Shown: positions 9,520 through 18,450, counted from the first letter of the stretch. The stretch is DNA of 64,000 nt from Shinella yambaruensis (GCF_022899355.1 NZ_JALJCK010000001.1:124001-188000), one strand, 5' to 3'. Notes: generated from the letters alone by a model not told the origin. Translations and numbers: made by a program.

Positions 9520-10318
9520 GCCCTTTCCGGAACAGGCGGCGGCCAGGCCCATCCTGATGTTCGACAGCGGCATCGGCGGCCTGACCGTCCTGCGCGAGGC
9601 GCGTGTGCTGATGCCCGAGCGGCACTTCACCTATGTGGCCGACGATGCCGGCTTTCCCTATGGCGGCTGGGAAGAGCCGGCGCTGAAGGCGCACATCATC
9701 GATCTCTTCGGGAAACTGCTCGCCGAGCACGACCCGGAAGTCTGCGTCATCGCCTGCAACACCGCCTTCACGCTGGTGGGCGCGGACCTGCGCGCCGCAT
9801 TTCCACACATGCCCTTCGTCGGCACCGTGCCCGCGATAAAGCCCGCCGCCGAGCGCACGCGTTCCGGCCTCGTCTCGGTGCTGGCCACGCCCGGCACGGT
9901 GAAGCGCGCCTATACGCGCGATCTCATCCAGTCCTTCGCCAGCCAGTGCGACGTGCGCCTCGTCGGCTCGGAGAATCTCGCCCGCATGGCCGAGGCCTAT
10001 ATCCGCGGCGAGACCTTCTCCGACGAGGCCGTGCGCGCCGAGATCGTGCCCTGCTTCGTCGACGAGGACGGCCGCAAGACGGATATCGTCGTGCTCGCCT
10101 GCACGCATTATCCCTTCATGGCCAACCTCTTCCGCAAGCTCGCCCCCTGGCCGGTCGACTGGCTCGACCCCGCCGAAGCCATCGCCCGCCAGGCCCGCCG
10201 CCTCGTGCCCCCGCTGGAAACCCTCGCCCCGGGCGAGGACATCGCCGTCTTCACCTCCGGCAAGCCGGACTTTTCGACGCGCCGCCTGATGCAGGGTTTC
10301 GGGCTTCGGGTCGTTTGA
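9506..10318 (+). CDS. murI: Glutamate racemase
   Basis: Interconverts L- and D-glutamate to supply D-Glu for peptidoglycan. The 270 residues carry both catalytic cysteine regions: [13 protein letters not shown] (near residue 85) and [12 protein letters not shown] (near residue 200), plus the family start [17 protein letters not shown]. The GTG start at 9506 lies inside the end of the methyltransferase gene (14-base overlap) and is preceded by AAGGTG, so the two are probably made from one message. A cell-wall enzyme coupled to an RNA methyltransferase is a positional association only. Confidence 0.95.
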   Translation: MTTHRPFPEQAAARPILMFDSGIGGLTVLREARVLMPERHFTYVADDAGFPYGGWEEPALKAHIIDLFGKLLAEHDPEVCVIACNTAFTLVGADLRAAFPHMPFVGTVPAIKPAAERTRSGLVSVLATPGTVKRAYTRDLIQSFASQCDVRLVGSENLARMAEAYIRGETFSDEAVRAEIVPCFVDEDGRKTDIVVLACTHYPFMANLFRKLAPWPVDWLDPAEAIARQARRLVPPLETLAPGEDIAVFTSGKPDFSTRRLMQGFGLRVV

Positions 10319-10438
10319 TGCGGCTTTCCCTGTGGATTCTTTCAAGAAGCCGGGCGTGATGGATGCTTGTTTCGTGTTAGGGCTTGCCGGATATCCGGTG
10401 GCGACCGGCGAATCAGGAATTTTGGAACGAGGAACGGG

Positions 10439-11950
10439 ATGAAGGTCGGCATCGACATGGGAACGGTGCAGGGCGGCGCACCGGCCAGGCTCGATATCGA
10501 GGAACTGCTGGCGACGCGCCTGCTCGTGCAGGGCAATTCGGGCTCGGGAAAGTCGCATCTCCTGCGGCGCCTGCTCGAGCAGTCCGCCCAATGGGTGCAG
10601 CAGGTCATCATCGATCCCGAAGGGGATTTCGTCACGCTTTCCGACCGGTTCGGCCATGTCGTGGTCGATGGCGAGCGCACGGAAGCCGAGCTCGTCGGCA
10701 TCGCCAACCGCATCCGCCAGCACCGCGTCTCCTGCGTGCTCTCGCTGGAGGGCCTTGAGGCCGACGAGCAGATGCGGGCGGCCGGCATCTTCTTGAATGC
10801 GCTGTTCGATGCGGACCGGGACTTCTGGTACCCAGTGCTCGTCGTCGTCGACGAGGCGCAGCTTTTCGCGCCCGCCGCCAGCGGCGAGGTCTCCGAAGAG
10901 GCGCGAAAACTGTCGCTCGGCGCGATGACCAACCTGATGTGCCGCGGCCGCAAGCGCGGCCTTGCCGGCGTCATCGCCACGCAGCGGCTGGCGAAGCTCG
11001 CCAAGAACGTCGCGGCCGAGGCCTCCAATTTCCTGATGGGCCGCACCTTCCTCGACATCGACATGGCGCGCGCCGCCGACCTGCTCGGGCTCGACCGCCG
11101 GCAGGCGGAGATGTTCCGCGACCTGCCGCGCGGTTCCTTCGTCGCGCTCGGCCCGGCGCTGTCGCGCCGCCCCTTGCCGGTGACGATCGGCGCGGTCGAG
11201 ACCTCCGCGCGCTCGACCAGCCCCAAGCTGATGCCGCTGCCGGATGCACTGCCGGACGTGGAGGACCTGATCTTCACGCCCGATCCGGACGAGTTTTCCC
11301 GCCCGCTCGTCCGCCGCGCGCCGCCGGCGCCGCGCCCGACGACGGACATCCTCGCCGAACTGTCCCGCGCGCGGCCGGAGCCGGTACAGGCGGAGGCGAA
11401 GGTACCGGTGCCGGAAATCTCCGCCGAGGAGCGGGAAGGTCTGCTCGACCAGGCGCTCGCCGAAATCCTCGGCAATCCCGATGCGGCCTTCCGGGCCGAT
11501 GCCGAACTGTTCCAGGATTTCCTCGTGCGCTGCCGCATCCGCCGCGTGCCCGGCGCGCCGCTGTCGCTTCCCGCCTTCCGCCGCAAGATGGCGGTCGCGC
11601 GCTCCGGCGTCGATGCCGAGACAGCGGCGACGGAAATCTGGGGCAGGGCGCTCGATCTGTCGCGCAGCGTGACCGAGGATTTGCAGGGTGTCTTCCTGCT
11701 CGTGGCGCAGGCCGCGGTGCGCGGGCTCGCCTGCCCCTCGGACGCCCGGATCGCGCGGGCCTACGGCACGCATTCGGCCCGCCGGGCGCGCCGGCTGCTC
11801 GGCTATTTCGAGGAGCAGGGGCTGGTGGTCGTGCACAGCGATCTTGCCGGCCACCGCATCGTCGCCTTCCCGGACCTCGGCTGCGAGACGCTGCCGGGCG
11901 ACGCCAACGGGCCGGACCTTGCCGATTCCCACCGCGATGCGGCGGAATAG
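10439..11950 (+). CDS. HerA/DUF87-like P-loop ATPase
   Basis: Cytosolic ATPase of 503 residues. The N-terminal two thirds is a HerA/FtsK-clan ATPase: Walker A GNSGSGKSHLL (near residue 33), acidic strand IIDPEGDF, Walker B VLVVVDEAQLF (near residue 137), and GLAGVIATQRLAKLAKNV as the sensor/arginine region. About residues 290-330 are a Pro/Ala-rich linker. The last 150 residues are helical and may hold a winged-helix-like segment (SARRARRLLGYFEEQGLVVV). No NurA-like nuclease partner is adjacent, so it may belong to the stand-alone DUF87 group. ATG at 10439 follows AGGAACGGG. Function unknown beyond ATP hydrolysis and probable DNA binding. Confidence 0.85.
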   Translation: MKVGIDMGTVQGGAPARLDIEELLATRLLVQGNSGSGKSHLLRRLLEQSAQWVQQVIIDPEGDFVTLSDRFGHVVVDGERTEAELVGIANRIRQHRVSCVLSLEGLEADEQMRAAGIFLNALFDADRDFWYPVLVVVDEAQLFAPAASGEVSEEARKLSLGAMTNLMCRGRKRGLAGVIATQRLAKLAKNVAAEASNFLMGRTFLDIDMARAADLLGLDRRQAEMFRDLPRGSFVALGPALSRRPLPVTIGAVETSARSTSPKLMPLPDALPDVEDLIFTPDPDEFSRPLVRRAPPAPRPTTDILAELSRARPEPVQAEAKVPVPEISAEEREGLLDQALAEILGNPDAAFRADAELFQDFLVRCRIRRVPGAPLSLPAFRRKMAVARSGVDAETAATEIWGRALDLSRSVTEDLQGVFLLVAQAAVRGLACPSDARIARAYGTHSARRARRLLGYFEEQGLVVVHSDLAGHRIVAFPDLGCETLPGDANGPDLADSHRDAAE

Positions 11951-11972
11951 GCGGATTTTCCGGGCCTTGCTC

Positions 11973-12001
11973 GTTGACAGTCCTGTAAAACTCCCCTAAT
12001 G
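11973..12001 (+). promoter_or_regulatory. Candidate sigma70-type promoter for rpsD
   Basis: A perfect TTGACA at 11973-11978 is followed after 17 bases by TAATGA (11996-12001); CCTAAT at a 15-base spacing is an alternative -10. The -10 match is poor but the -35 is ideal, and a highly expressed ribosomal gene starts 169 bases downstream. Confidence 0.5.
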
Positions 12002-12169
12002 ACCCCGCCAACGCCGGGCAGAAATGTCCGGTGTTTCATTTGACATGTCCCGTGGATTCTCCGGTCGCGATCGTGAGAAGCCTGTCGGAACCCGAAAGGT
12101 TCAGAGGAGGGCGTGTTTCCTTCAGCCGGTCCGTCATTGGCCCGGTAAACAAGACCAAGAGGAAATGCG

Positions 12170-12787
12170 ATGAGCAAGCGCGCTGCATCCAAGTACAAAA
12201 TCGACCGCCGCATGGGCGAGAACATCTGGGGCCGTCCGAAGTCCCCGGTCAACCGCCGCGAATACGGCCCGGGCCAGCACGGCCAGCGCCGCAAGTCCAA
12301 GCTTTCGGACTTCGGTGTCCAGCTCCGCGCCAAGCAGAAGCTGAAGGGTTACTATGGCGATATCCGCGAGAAGCAGTTCCGCGCGATCTTCGCCGAAGCC
12401 GAGCGCCGCAAGGGCGACACCCCGGAGAACCTGATCGGCCTGCTCGAATCGCGCCTCGACGCGATCGTCTACCGCGCCAAGTTCGTTCCGACGGTCTTCG
12501 CTGCCCGTCAGTTCGTCAACCATGGCCACGTCAAGGTCAACGGCGTGCGCGTCAACATCGGTTCCTACCGCTGCAAGCCGGGCGACGTCATCGAAGTCAA
12601 GGAAAAGTCCAAGCAGCTCGTCACGGTTCTCGAATCCGTCGGTCTGGCTGAACGCGACGTTCCGGACTACATCGAAGCCGACCACAACAAGATGACCGCG
12701 ACCTTCGTTCGCGTTCCGGTTCTCTCCGACGTGCCCTACGCCGTCATCATGGAACCGCACCTGGTCGTCGAATTCTACTCGCGTTAA
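12170..12787 (+). CDS. rpsD: 30S ribosomal protein S4
   Basis: Primary 16S rRNA-binding protein that nucleates 30S assembly. It has 205 residues, the normal length, with the N-terminal [20 protein letters not shown] segment and the S4 RNA-binding domain [28 protein letters not shown] lies 6 bases before the ATG. Codon use is strongly biased to C-ending codons, as expected for a highly expressed gene. In rhizobia S4 lies away from the main ribosomal clusters, as here. Confidence 0.98.
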   Translation: MSKRAASKYKIDRRMGENIWGRPKSPVNRREYGPGQHGQRRKSKLSDFGVQLRAKQKLKGYYGDIREKQFRAIFAEAERRKGDTPENLIGLLESRLDAIVYRAKFVPTVFAARQFVNHGHVKVNGVRVNIGSYRCKPGDVIEVKEKSKQLVTVLESVGLAERDVPDYIEADHNKMTATFVRVPVLSDVPYAVIMEPHLVVEFYSR

Positions 12788-12818
12788 TTCGCGGGCGACA
12801 CCTTGTGCAATCGGGAAA

Positions 12819-12840
12819 AGCCGCCAAGAAATTGGCGGCT
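12819..12840. other. GAAA-loop hairpin after rpsD, without T-tract
   Basis: A 9-bp perfect stem AGCCGCCAA / TTGGCGGCT with a GAAA loop begins 32 bases past the rpsD stop. On the plus strand CAGG follows and not a T run; on the minus strand it is followed by TTTT. The same 22 bases recur with one mismatch at 12984-13005. Confidence 0.75.
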
Positions 12841-12870
12841 CAGGTTGCCGGCAAGCCTTGCCACCCACCA

Positions 12871-12949
12871 CCGTCATCCTCGGCCTTGAGCCGAGGATCC
12901 AACCTTCTCAACGGTTTATGGATGCTCGGGTCAAGCCCGAGCATGACGG
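12871..12949. repeat. Paired-palindrome repeat, copy 1
   Basis: Two palindromes, CCGTCATCCTCGGCCTTGAG-centred (12871-12900) and ATGCTCGGGTCAAGCCCGAG-centred (about 12921-12949), face each other across a spacer containing CAACGGTTTATGG. It is homologous to the copies at 15755 and 52354; the spacer matches the copy at 52354 in inverted orientation. Confidence 0.85.
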
Positions 12950-12983
12950 AGGAGAGGGGTTCGGGACTTTGCCAGCCAGTCTG

Positions 12984-13009
12984 AGCCGCCAAGAGATTGG
13001 CGGCTTTTT
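12984..13009 (+). terminator. Terminator between rpsD and glsA
   Basis: A 9-bp stem AGCCGCCAA / TTGGCGGCT with a GAGA loop is followed by TTTTT. It ends only 17 bases before the glsA start codon and is a 21/22 match to the hairpin at 12819-12840. Confidence 0.85.
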
Positions 13010-13026
13010 CGTTTCGGGGGAACGGG

Positions 13027-13956
13027 ATGACGGACTTGCAGGGCATTGTCGAGGAGATCCACGCGAGCCTGTCGCCACGGTGCGGCGAGGGCAGGGTGGC
13101 GGACTACATTCCGCAGCTTGCCCATGTGGATCCGAAGAAGTTCGGCATCGCCGTGGTGACGGTCGACGGCGCGGTGCACCTTGCCGGCGACGCGGACGAG
13201 GCCTTTTCCATCCAGAGCATTTCCAAGGTCTTCACCCTCACGCTCGCCCTCGGCAAGCATGGCGAGGCGATCTGGAAGCGGGTCGGCCGCGAACCGTCTG
13301 GCTCGGCCTTCAACTCCATCGTCCAGCTCGAGCACGAGGGCGGCATCCCGCGCAACCCCTTCATCAATGCCGGGGCGATCGCCATCACCGACCTCGTGCT
13401 CGCCGGCCATACGCCGAAGGAGGCGATCGGCGAGATCGTGCGGTTCCTGCGCTATCTCGCGGACGAGGACGACATCATCATCGACCAGGCCGTGGCACGC
13501 TCGGAGCAGGCGACGGGCTTCCGCAACTTTGCGCTCGCCAATTTCATGCGCTCCTTCGGCAGGCTCGACCATGCGGCCGAACTGGTGCTCGGCGTCTATT
13601 TCCATCAATGCGCGCTGGCGATGAGCTGCCGGCAACTCGCCAAGGCGGGGCTGTTCCTCGCCAACAGCGGCACCAACCCTTTGACCGGCCACCGCGTCGT
13701 CTCGCATCTTCGGGCGCGGCGTATCAACGCACTCATGCTGACCTGCGGCCACTATGACGGCTCGGGCGACTTCGCCTACCGCGTCGGCCTGCCGGGCAAG
13801 AGCGGCGTCGGCGGCGGGATCCTGGCCGTCGCGCCGGGAAAGGCCTCGGTCGCCGTCTGGTCGCCGGGGCTCAACGAGAACGGCAATTCGCTCATCGGCT
13901 CGCTGGCGCTGGAAATGCTGGCGGCGCGCACCGGCTGGTCCGTCTTCGGGGCTTGA
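13027..13956 (+). CDS. glsA: Glutaminase
   Basis: Hydrolyses L-glutamine to glutamate and ammonia. The 309 residues are the normal length for the bacterial serine-dependent glutaminase family. The catalytic SISK ([12 protein letters not shown], near residue 64), the substrate Asn region ([11 protein letters not shown]) and [16 protein letters not shown] near the end are all present. ATG at 13027 follows GGGGGAACGGG. The rpsD terminator ends just upstream, so its promoter must lie within or before that hairpin region. ttcA follows after 31 bases and could be co-transcribed. Confidence 0.95.
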   Translation: MTDLQGIVEEIHASLSPRCGEGRVADYIPQLAHVDPKKFGIAVVTVDGAVHLAGDADEAFSIQSISKVFTLTLALGKHGEAIWKRVGREPSGSAFNSIVQLEHEGGIPRNPFINAGAIAITDLVLAGHTPKEAIGEIVRFLRYLADEDDIIIDQAVARSEQATGFRNFALANFMRSFGRLDHAAELVLGVYFHQCALAMSCRQLAKAGLFLANSGTNPLTGHRVVSHLRARRINALMLTCGHYDGSGDFAYRVGLPGKSGVGGGILAVAPGKASVAVWSPGLNENGNSLIGSLALEMLAARTGWSVFGA

Positions 13957-13987
13957 TTGTGCGGCCGGTTCGGGGCATTGCAGGCCC

Positions 13988-14869
13988 ATGACGGCATCTA
14001 CGACCCTGGCCTTTGCTGATACCGACGACGACGCACCGGATACCGGCCGCCATCCGCTCTTTGCGGACGCGCCCTCCAGCGTCTCCTTCAACAAGCTGCG
14101 CAAGCGCCTGCTGCGGCAGGTCCGGCAGGCGATGGACGATTTCGCCATGCTGAAGGGCCAGAAGCGCTGGCTCGTCGGCCTTTCCGGCGGCAAGGACAGC
14201 TACGGCCTGCTCGCCCTGCTGATGGACCTGCAATGGCGCGGCCTTTTGCCGGTGGAGCTCGTCGCCTGCAATCTCGACCAGGGCCAGCCGAATTTTCCGA
14301 AGCACATCCTGCCGGATTACCTGAAATCCATCGGCGTCAGGCACCGGATCGAATATCGCGACACCTATTCCATCGTGAAGGAGAAGGTGCCGTCAGGGGC
14401 GACCTATTGTTCGCTCTGCTCGCGGCTCCGGCGCGGCAATCTCTATCGCATCGCCCGGGAGGAGGGCTGCGACGCGCTGGTGCTCGGCCACCATCGCGAG
14501 GATATTCTCGAAACCTTCTTCATGAACTTCTTCCACGGCGGGCGGCTCGCCGCCATGCCGCCAAAACTCCTGAACGACGAGGGCGACGTCATGCTGCTGC
14601 GTCCGCTCGCCTATGCGGCGGAGGACGATCTTGCCAAATTCGCCGCCGCCATGCGGTTCCCGATCATCCCCTGCGACCTCTGCGGCTCGCAGGACGGCCT
14701 GCAGCGCAATGCGATGAAGGCGATGCTGGCGGAGATCGAGACGCGCATGCCGGGCCGCAAGGACGCCATGCTGCGCGCGCTCGGCCATACCAACCCGTCC
14801 CATCTTCTCGACCCGAAGCTTTTCGATTTCTCCTCCCTCGAAACGGTAAGGCCCCATGACGACGATTGA
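13988..14869 (+). CDS. ttcA: tRNA 2-thiocytidine(32) synthetase TtcA
   Basis: Thiolates cytidine 32 of certain tRNAs with ATP, a [4Fe-4S] cluster and sulfur from a cysteine desulfurase. The PP-loop [10 protein letters not shown] (near residue 62) binds ATP. Two CxxC pairs, [12 protein letters not shown] and [14 protein letters not shown], are the cluster ligands and the family hallmark. It has 293 residues. ATG at 13988 gives a short variable leader before the conserved [19 protein letters not shown]. The gene overlaps the next by 14 bases. Its cluster would depend on the suf operon at 57 kb. Confidence 0.95.
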   Translation: MTASTTLAFADTDDDAPDTGRHPLFADAPSSVSFNKLRKRLLRQVRQAMDDFAMLKGQKRWLVGLSGGKDSYGLLALLMDLQWRGLLPVELVACNLDQGQPNFPKHILPDYLKSIGVRHRIEYRDTYSIVKEKVPSGATYCSLCSRLRRGNLYRIAREEGCDALVLGHHREDILETFFMNFFHGGRLAAMPPKLLNDEGDVMLLRPLAYAAEDDLAKFAAAMRFPIIPCDLCGSQDGLQRNAMKAMLAEIETRMPGRKDAMLRALGHTNPSHLLDPKLFDFSSLETVRPHDDD

Positions 14870-15677
14870 CATCAATGCCCTCGCCCTCGTGCTTGCACAG
14901 GCGGCGGAGGCGGAAATCCGCCCGCGCTTCCGCGCGCTCGCCAAGGGAGACATCCGCACCAAGGCGGATGCCAACGACCTGGTGACGGAAGCCGACGAGG
15001 CGGCCGAACGCTTCATCAGCCGGGAAGTCGCGGCGCAGTTTCCGGGCGTGCTGTTCGTCGGCGAGGAATCGGTCGCGGCCGATCCGGCGCTGCTGCCGAA
15101 GCTCAAGGATGCGGACGTCGCGATCGTCGTCGACCCGATCGACGGCACCTTCAACTTTGCCGCCGGCGTGCCGCTCTTCGGCGTCATGGCGGCGATCGTC
15201 TCCGGCGGCGAGACGGTCGGCGGCATCATCTACGATCCGATGGGCGACGACTTCGTCATGGCGGAAAAGGGCGGCGGCGCGTGGCAGACCGGCGATCACC
15301 GCCCGGCCGTGCGGCTGAAGACGCGGGGCGGCGCACCGCTCGAAGCGATGACCGGCATGGCCTCGACCAGCTTCCTCGACCGGGCGCGCCGGGCGCGCAT
15401 CCTGTCGAATCTCGCCAAGGTGGCCTTCGTCTCCAACTATCGCTGCGCGGCGCACGAATACCGCACCCTTGCCGGCGGCCACCTGCATTACCTGATGTAC
15501 AACAAGCTGATGCCCTGGGACCACCTCGCCGGCACGCTGATCGCCGAGGAGGCCGGCGCCTATGCCGCGCGCTTCGACGGCTCGGCCTACAAGCCGCACC
15601 ATGTCGAGGGCGGCCTCCTGGTCGCGCCGGACAAGGACAGCTGGGAGATGCTGCGCCGCGAAGTCTTCGTGGATTGA
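14856..15677 (+). CDS. Inositol monophosphatase family protein
   Basis: Mg2+-dependent phosphomonoesterase fold of 273 residues. All metal sites are visible: VGEES (about 69-73), DPIDGTFNF (about 92-100) and the C-terminal [15 protein letters not shown]. Possible substrates are inositol-1-phosphate, histidinol phosphate or PAP/fructose bisphosphate; the sequence alone does not decide. It overlaps ttcA by 14 bases, indicating translational coupling, and a strong terminator follows 20 bases after its stop. Confidence 0.88.
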   Translation: MTTIDINALALVLAQAAEAEIRPRFRALAKGDIRTKADANDLVTEADEAAERFISREVAAQFPGVLFVGEESVAADPALLPKLKDADVAIVVDPIDGTFNFAAGVPLFGVMAAIVSGGETVGGIIYDPMGDDFVMAEKGGGAWQTGDHRPAVRLKTRGGAPLEAMTGMASTSFLDRARRARILSNLAKVAFVSNYRCAAHEYRTLAGGHLHYLMYNKLMPWDHLAGTLIAEEAGAYAARFDGSAYKPHHVEGGLLVAPDKDSWEMLRREVFVD

Positions 15678-15696
15678 GGCGGCTTGACCACCGATG

Positions 15697-15734
15697 AAAA
15701 AGGCCCGGCTGCATTCGCAGCCGGGCCTTTTGTT
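15697..15734. terminator. Bidirectional terminator after the inositol phosphatase-like gene
   Basis: An 11-bp perfect stem AAGGCCCGGCT / AGCCGGGCCTT (15700-15710 with 15719-15729) is flanked by AAAAA upstream and TTTTGTTT downstream. It can stop the plus-strand ttcA unit and, less directly, read-through from the minus strand. Confidence 0.88.
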
Positions 15735-15754
15735 TGTCCGCAACCTTCTGCTTT

Positions 15755-15831
15755 CGTCATCCTCGGGCTCGACCCGAGGATCCACGCGGCCCCCTGGGCC
15801 TGGATGGTCGGGTCAAGCCCGACCATGACGG
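15755..15831. repeat. Paired-palindrome repeat, copy 2
   Basis: Arms CGTCATCCTCGGGCTCGACC-centred (15755-15784) and TGGTCGGGTCAAGCCCGACC-centred (about 15801-15831) share the outer CGTCAT / ATGACG ends with copies 1 and 3. The spacer is different and contains its own short palindrome GGCCCCCTGGGCC. Confidence 0.85.
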
Positions 15832-15911
15832 AGGGGAGGTAAGGCGCCTTCCTCGCGAGCGGTTCGGCTGGAGGTAAGGGCAAGTGCCTTTCTCACGCTG
15901 GGCCGGCTGGA

Positions 15912-15931
15912 GGAGAGCGACGACGCTCTCC
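15912..15931 (-). terminator. Hairpin just after the MFS gene
   Basis: A perfect 8-bp stem GGAGAGCG / CGCTCTCC with a 4-base loop lies directly beyond the MFS stop codon on the minus strand. There is no T-tract, so termination is possible but not assured. Confidence 0.5.
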
Positions 15932-15932
15932 C

Positions 15933-17180
15933 TCAAACCGGCTTGTTGTGCGGCTGGAACAGCTTGCCGCGCTCGGCGATCAACACGAAGACGAGGCCGA
16001 TGACCGAGAGCACGAAGAAGCCCATGACGAGCGGCAGCGCCGTGCCGTTGAACGCCTGGCCGATGATGGCACCGAGGACCGTGCCGCCGGCCGTGCCCAT
16101 GAAGCCGAGCACCGAGGAGGCCGTGCCGGCGACGTGGCCGAGCGGCTCCATGGCGAGCGAGTTGAAGTTCGAGCCGATCCAGCCGAACTGGAACATCGAC
16201 AGCGCGAAGAGCACGATGAAGATCGCGAACGGCAGGTGCGGTGCCCAGACCAGCGTCAGCAGCAGCCAGAACGCATTGACGCCGAGGAAGCCGAGCAGGG
16301 CGCCATGCGACAGCCGCCGCATGCCGAACCGGCCGACCAGCCGGGCATTGACGAAGGACGACAGGGCCATGAAGGCGGCAACGCCGGCAAAGGCGACCGG
16401 GAACCAGACGCCGAGCCCGTAGATGCCGACATAGATCTGCTGCGCCGAGTTGATGAAGCCGAACAACGCGCCGAAGATGAAGGTGCTGGCGAGCGTGTAG
16501 CAGAGCGCCACGCGGTCCGTCAGGACGATGCGGAAGCCGCCGAGGACCGAGCGCACCGTGAAGGGCCGCACGTCTTCGGGATGCAGGGTCTCCGGCAGGC
16601 GGAAATACATCCAGGCCCAGATCACGGCGGCCATCACCGCCATGAAGACGAAGATGAGGTGCCAGTCGCCGAACAGCATGACGATCTGGCCTGTGCCCGG
16701 CGCCAGCACCGGAACGACCATGAACACCATCATGATGAGCGACATCGCTTCCGCCATCGCGCGGCCGCCGAAAATGTCGCGGACGATCGAGACGGTGATA
16801 ACGCGCATGGCGGCCGAGCCGATGCCCTGGATGAAGCGCAGCGCCAGAAGCGCGGCGAAGCTCGGCACGAGGATCGCGGCAAGCGACGACACGACATAGA
16901 TGGCAAGGCCGACGAACATGGGCGCACGGCGGCCGAAGCGGTCGGAGACCGGACCGTAGATGAGCTGCGCGAGCGCAAAGCCGATCAGGTAGGCGGAAAT
17001 GACATATTGCCGGTGGTTCTCGTTCTCGACGCCGAGACTGGCGCCGATTTCCTGCAGGCCGGGCAGCATGATGTCGATGGCGAGCGCATTGAGCGCCATC
17101 AGCAGCGCCATGAGCGCAATGAATTCCATCTTGCCCATGCCTTTGAGGCGCTGGGCCGATTCAGGGGAAAGTCCAGACAT
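15933..17180 (-). CDS. MFS drug-efflux transporter, Bcr/CflA-like
   Basis: Inner-membrane proton-coupled exporter of 415 residues with 12 predicted helices. The first helix segment ALAIDIMLPGLQEI and the MFS motif A loop GPVSDRFGRRAP (between helices 2 and 3), plus LAPGTGQIV in helix 5 (antiporter motif C region), point to the Bcr/CflA multidrug subfamily. Substrate unknown. It lies 88 bases downstream of grxD, with a GC-rich hairpin in between, so it probably has its own promoter or receives read-through. Confidence 0.9.
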   Translation of the reverse strand: MSGLSPESAQRLKGMGKMEFIALMALLMALNALAIDIMLPGLQEIGASLGVENENHRQYVISAYLIGFALAQLIYGPVSDRFGRRAPMFVGLAIYVVSSLAAILVPSFAALLALRFIQGIGSAAMRVITVSIVRDIFGGRAMAEAMSLIMMVFMVVPVLAPGTGQIVMLFGDWHLIFVFMAVMAAVIWAWMYFRLPETLHPEDVRPFTVRSVLGGFRIVLTDRVALCYTLASTFIFGALFGFINSAQQIYVGIYGLGVWFPVAFAGVAAFMALSSFVNARLVGRFGMRRLSHGALLGFLGVNAFWLLLTLVWAPHLPFAIFIVLFALSMFQFGWIGSNFNSLAMEPLGHVAGTASSVLGFMGTAGGTVLGAIIGQAFNGTALPLVMGFFVLSVIGLVFVLIAERGKLFQPHNKPV

Positions 17181-17207
17181 AATCTATATATTCCATGAAA
17201 AAGAGAG

Positions 17208-17233
17208 AAGGCGCCGCTGGGATGCGGCGCCTT
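17208..17233 (-). terminator. Terminator of grxD
   Basis: A 10-bp perfect stem AAGGCGCCGC / GCGGCGCCTT; on the minus strand it is followed by the pyrimidine run CTCTCTT. It sits between grxD and the MFS gene. Confidence 0.65.
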
Positions 17234-17268
17234 TGAAAAGCTTTGGGCCTTGGGAAGACCGTTAAGCG

Positions 17269-17604
17269 TCAGGCAGCGCCCTTGATCGAAATACCCTGTT
17301 CCTGAAGATGCGACTGCAATTCGCCCGACTGGAACATCTCGCGCACGATGTCGCAACCGCCGACGAACTCGCCCTTCACGTAAAGCTGCGGGATGGTCGG
17401 CCAGTTGGAATAGTCCTTGATGCCCTGGCGGATGTCGGCGTCGGCGAGCACGTTGATGCCCTTGTAGCCCACGCCCACGTAGTCGAGGATCTGCACGACC
17501 TGGCCGGAGAACCCACACTGCGGGAATTCGGGCGTGCCCTTCATGAAGAGGACGACGTCGTTGGTCTTCACTTCGTTGTCGATGAAATCGTGGATGCCAC
17601 TCAT
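17269..17604 (-). CDS. grxD: Monothiol glutaredoxin (Grx4 type)
   Basis: Single-domain CGFS glutaredoxin of 111 residues that binds a [2Fe-2S] cluster with glutathione, carries clusters to target proteins and takes part in iron sensing, often with a BolA partner. The motif FPQCGFSGQ (Cys near residue 31), the GSH-binding [14 protein letters not shown] and GGCDIV are present. ATG at 17604 gives the standard start [10 protein letters not shown] BolA-family gene lies 0.85 kb upstream on the same strand, with two unknown genes in between, matching the known Grx4-BolA functional pairing. Confidence 0.95.
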   Translation of the reverse strand: MSGIHDFIDNEVKTNDVVLFMKGTPEFPQCGFSGQVVQILDYVGVGYKGINVLADADIRQGIKDYSNWPTIPQLYVKGEFVGGCDIVREMFQSGELQSHLQEQGISIKGAA

Positions 17605-17720
17605 AGCAGTCTTCCTTGGCAAATCGGCTTCAAGGGCCGATGCGATGATCCGTTTGCCCTAGATAACAACCTCGGGTGACAATTGCCAGAAGCCCATTAG
17701 AAAAAATGCGCAGCTGCGCT

Positions 17721-18137
17721 TCAGCCGGCAGCGTCACCCCGTCGATATGCAATTAGTCTGTAGGCCAGGCCACCAGCCAAACCGCCAGCGATAACCATGA
17801 GAATAAAGTCATCACTCGGTCCCGGCCCCGGGCGGTCCAAAATCCACAAAGCCACAATACCGTCAAGGCCGCCAGCGACGGTGAAGAAGAGCCATGCCCG
17901 CAAACGGAAATAGCGGGCAATCATGACAGTAGCGATGAATCCGGGAAGTGCATAGGCAAATGTATATGCGCAGCCCATAAAGAAAGCTGAGAAAAATGTC
18001 GAATTGACGCCTCCCGCCACCATGTCAAGCGCTGCAACCACGACCGCGGAGGCGACTGTGACAGCGACGATATACCCACCGACAACAAGGAGGAAATCCG
18101 GCTGACCGCCGGATGCGAAAGCGGTGACTGGAGGCAC
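17721..18137 (-). CDS. Small membrane protein of unknown function, atypical composition
   Basis: Reads as 138 residues with four hydrophobic segments (LLVVGGYIVAVTVASAVVV, FFSAFFMGCAYTFAYAL, AWLFFTVAGGLDGIVALWIL, FILMVIAGGLAGGLAYRLIA). No family recognised. The GTG at 18137 is the longest start but has only a weak purine stretch upstream, so the true start is uncertain. Its base composition and codon use (ACA, CAA, AAT, ATA) are clearly less GC-rich than the neighbours, suggesting a recent or foreign insertion between the grxD and bolA-type genes. It may be a real but lineage-specific gene. Confidence 0.6.
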   Translation of the reverse strand: MPPVTAFASGGQPDFLLVVGGYIVAVTVASAVVVAALDMVAGGVNSTFFSAFFMGCAYTFAYALPGFIATVMIARYFRLRAWLFFTVAGGLDGIVALWILDRPGPGPSDDFILMVIAGGLAGGLAYRLIAYRRGDAAG

Positions 18138-18179
18138 TCTGCAATCCGCCCTATTCTTGACTTGGTTGAATTTTTCCGA

Positions 18180-18443
18180 TCAGCGGCTGCGCTGGCGGCT
18201 GCGGCTTGCCGCCGTGCGACGGCGGCTCACCTGTTTGCGCGGGCGCTTCGCCGGTTTCTTTTCCGGCTTCAGCACGGCCTCGAGGATGTCACCGAGGAGC
18301 CCGCCGGACGCCTTCTTGCGCGTCGTCGTCGTCTTGCGGCGCGTGCGCTTCGTCGAGGCCTTGCGCACGCCGGTCTTCTTCAGCACCTCCTTGAGGGCTG
18401 CATCGACCACGCCGCTGACGAGTTCCTTGATGAGATCGGCCAT
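18180..18443 (-). CDS. Small very basic protein of unknown function
   Basis: An 87-residue protein starting 7 bases after the BolA-like gene ends. The N-terminal 25 residues look like an amphipathic helix (MADLIKELVSGVVDAALKEV). The rest is dominated by Lys, Arg, Thr and Ser (TKRTRRKTTTTRKK and a C-terminal RRRTAASRSRQRSR), with a second helix GGLLGDILEAVLK in the middle. The composition suggests nucleic-acid or membrane-surface binding, but no known family was recognised. The tight spacing implies co-transcription with the BolA-like gene and purL. Confidence 0.65.
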   Translation of the reverse strand: MADLIKELVSGVVDAALKEVLKKTGVRKASTKRTRRKTTTTRKKASGGLLGDILEAVLKPEKKPAKRPRKQVSRRRTAASRSRQRSR

Positions 18444-18450
18444 GGATCGG

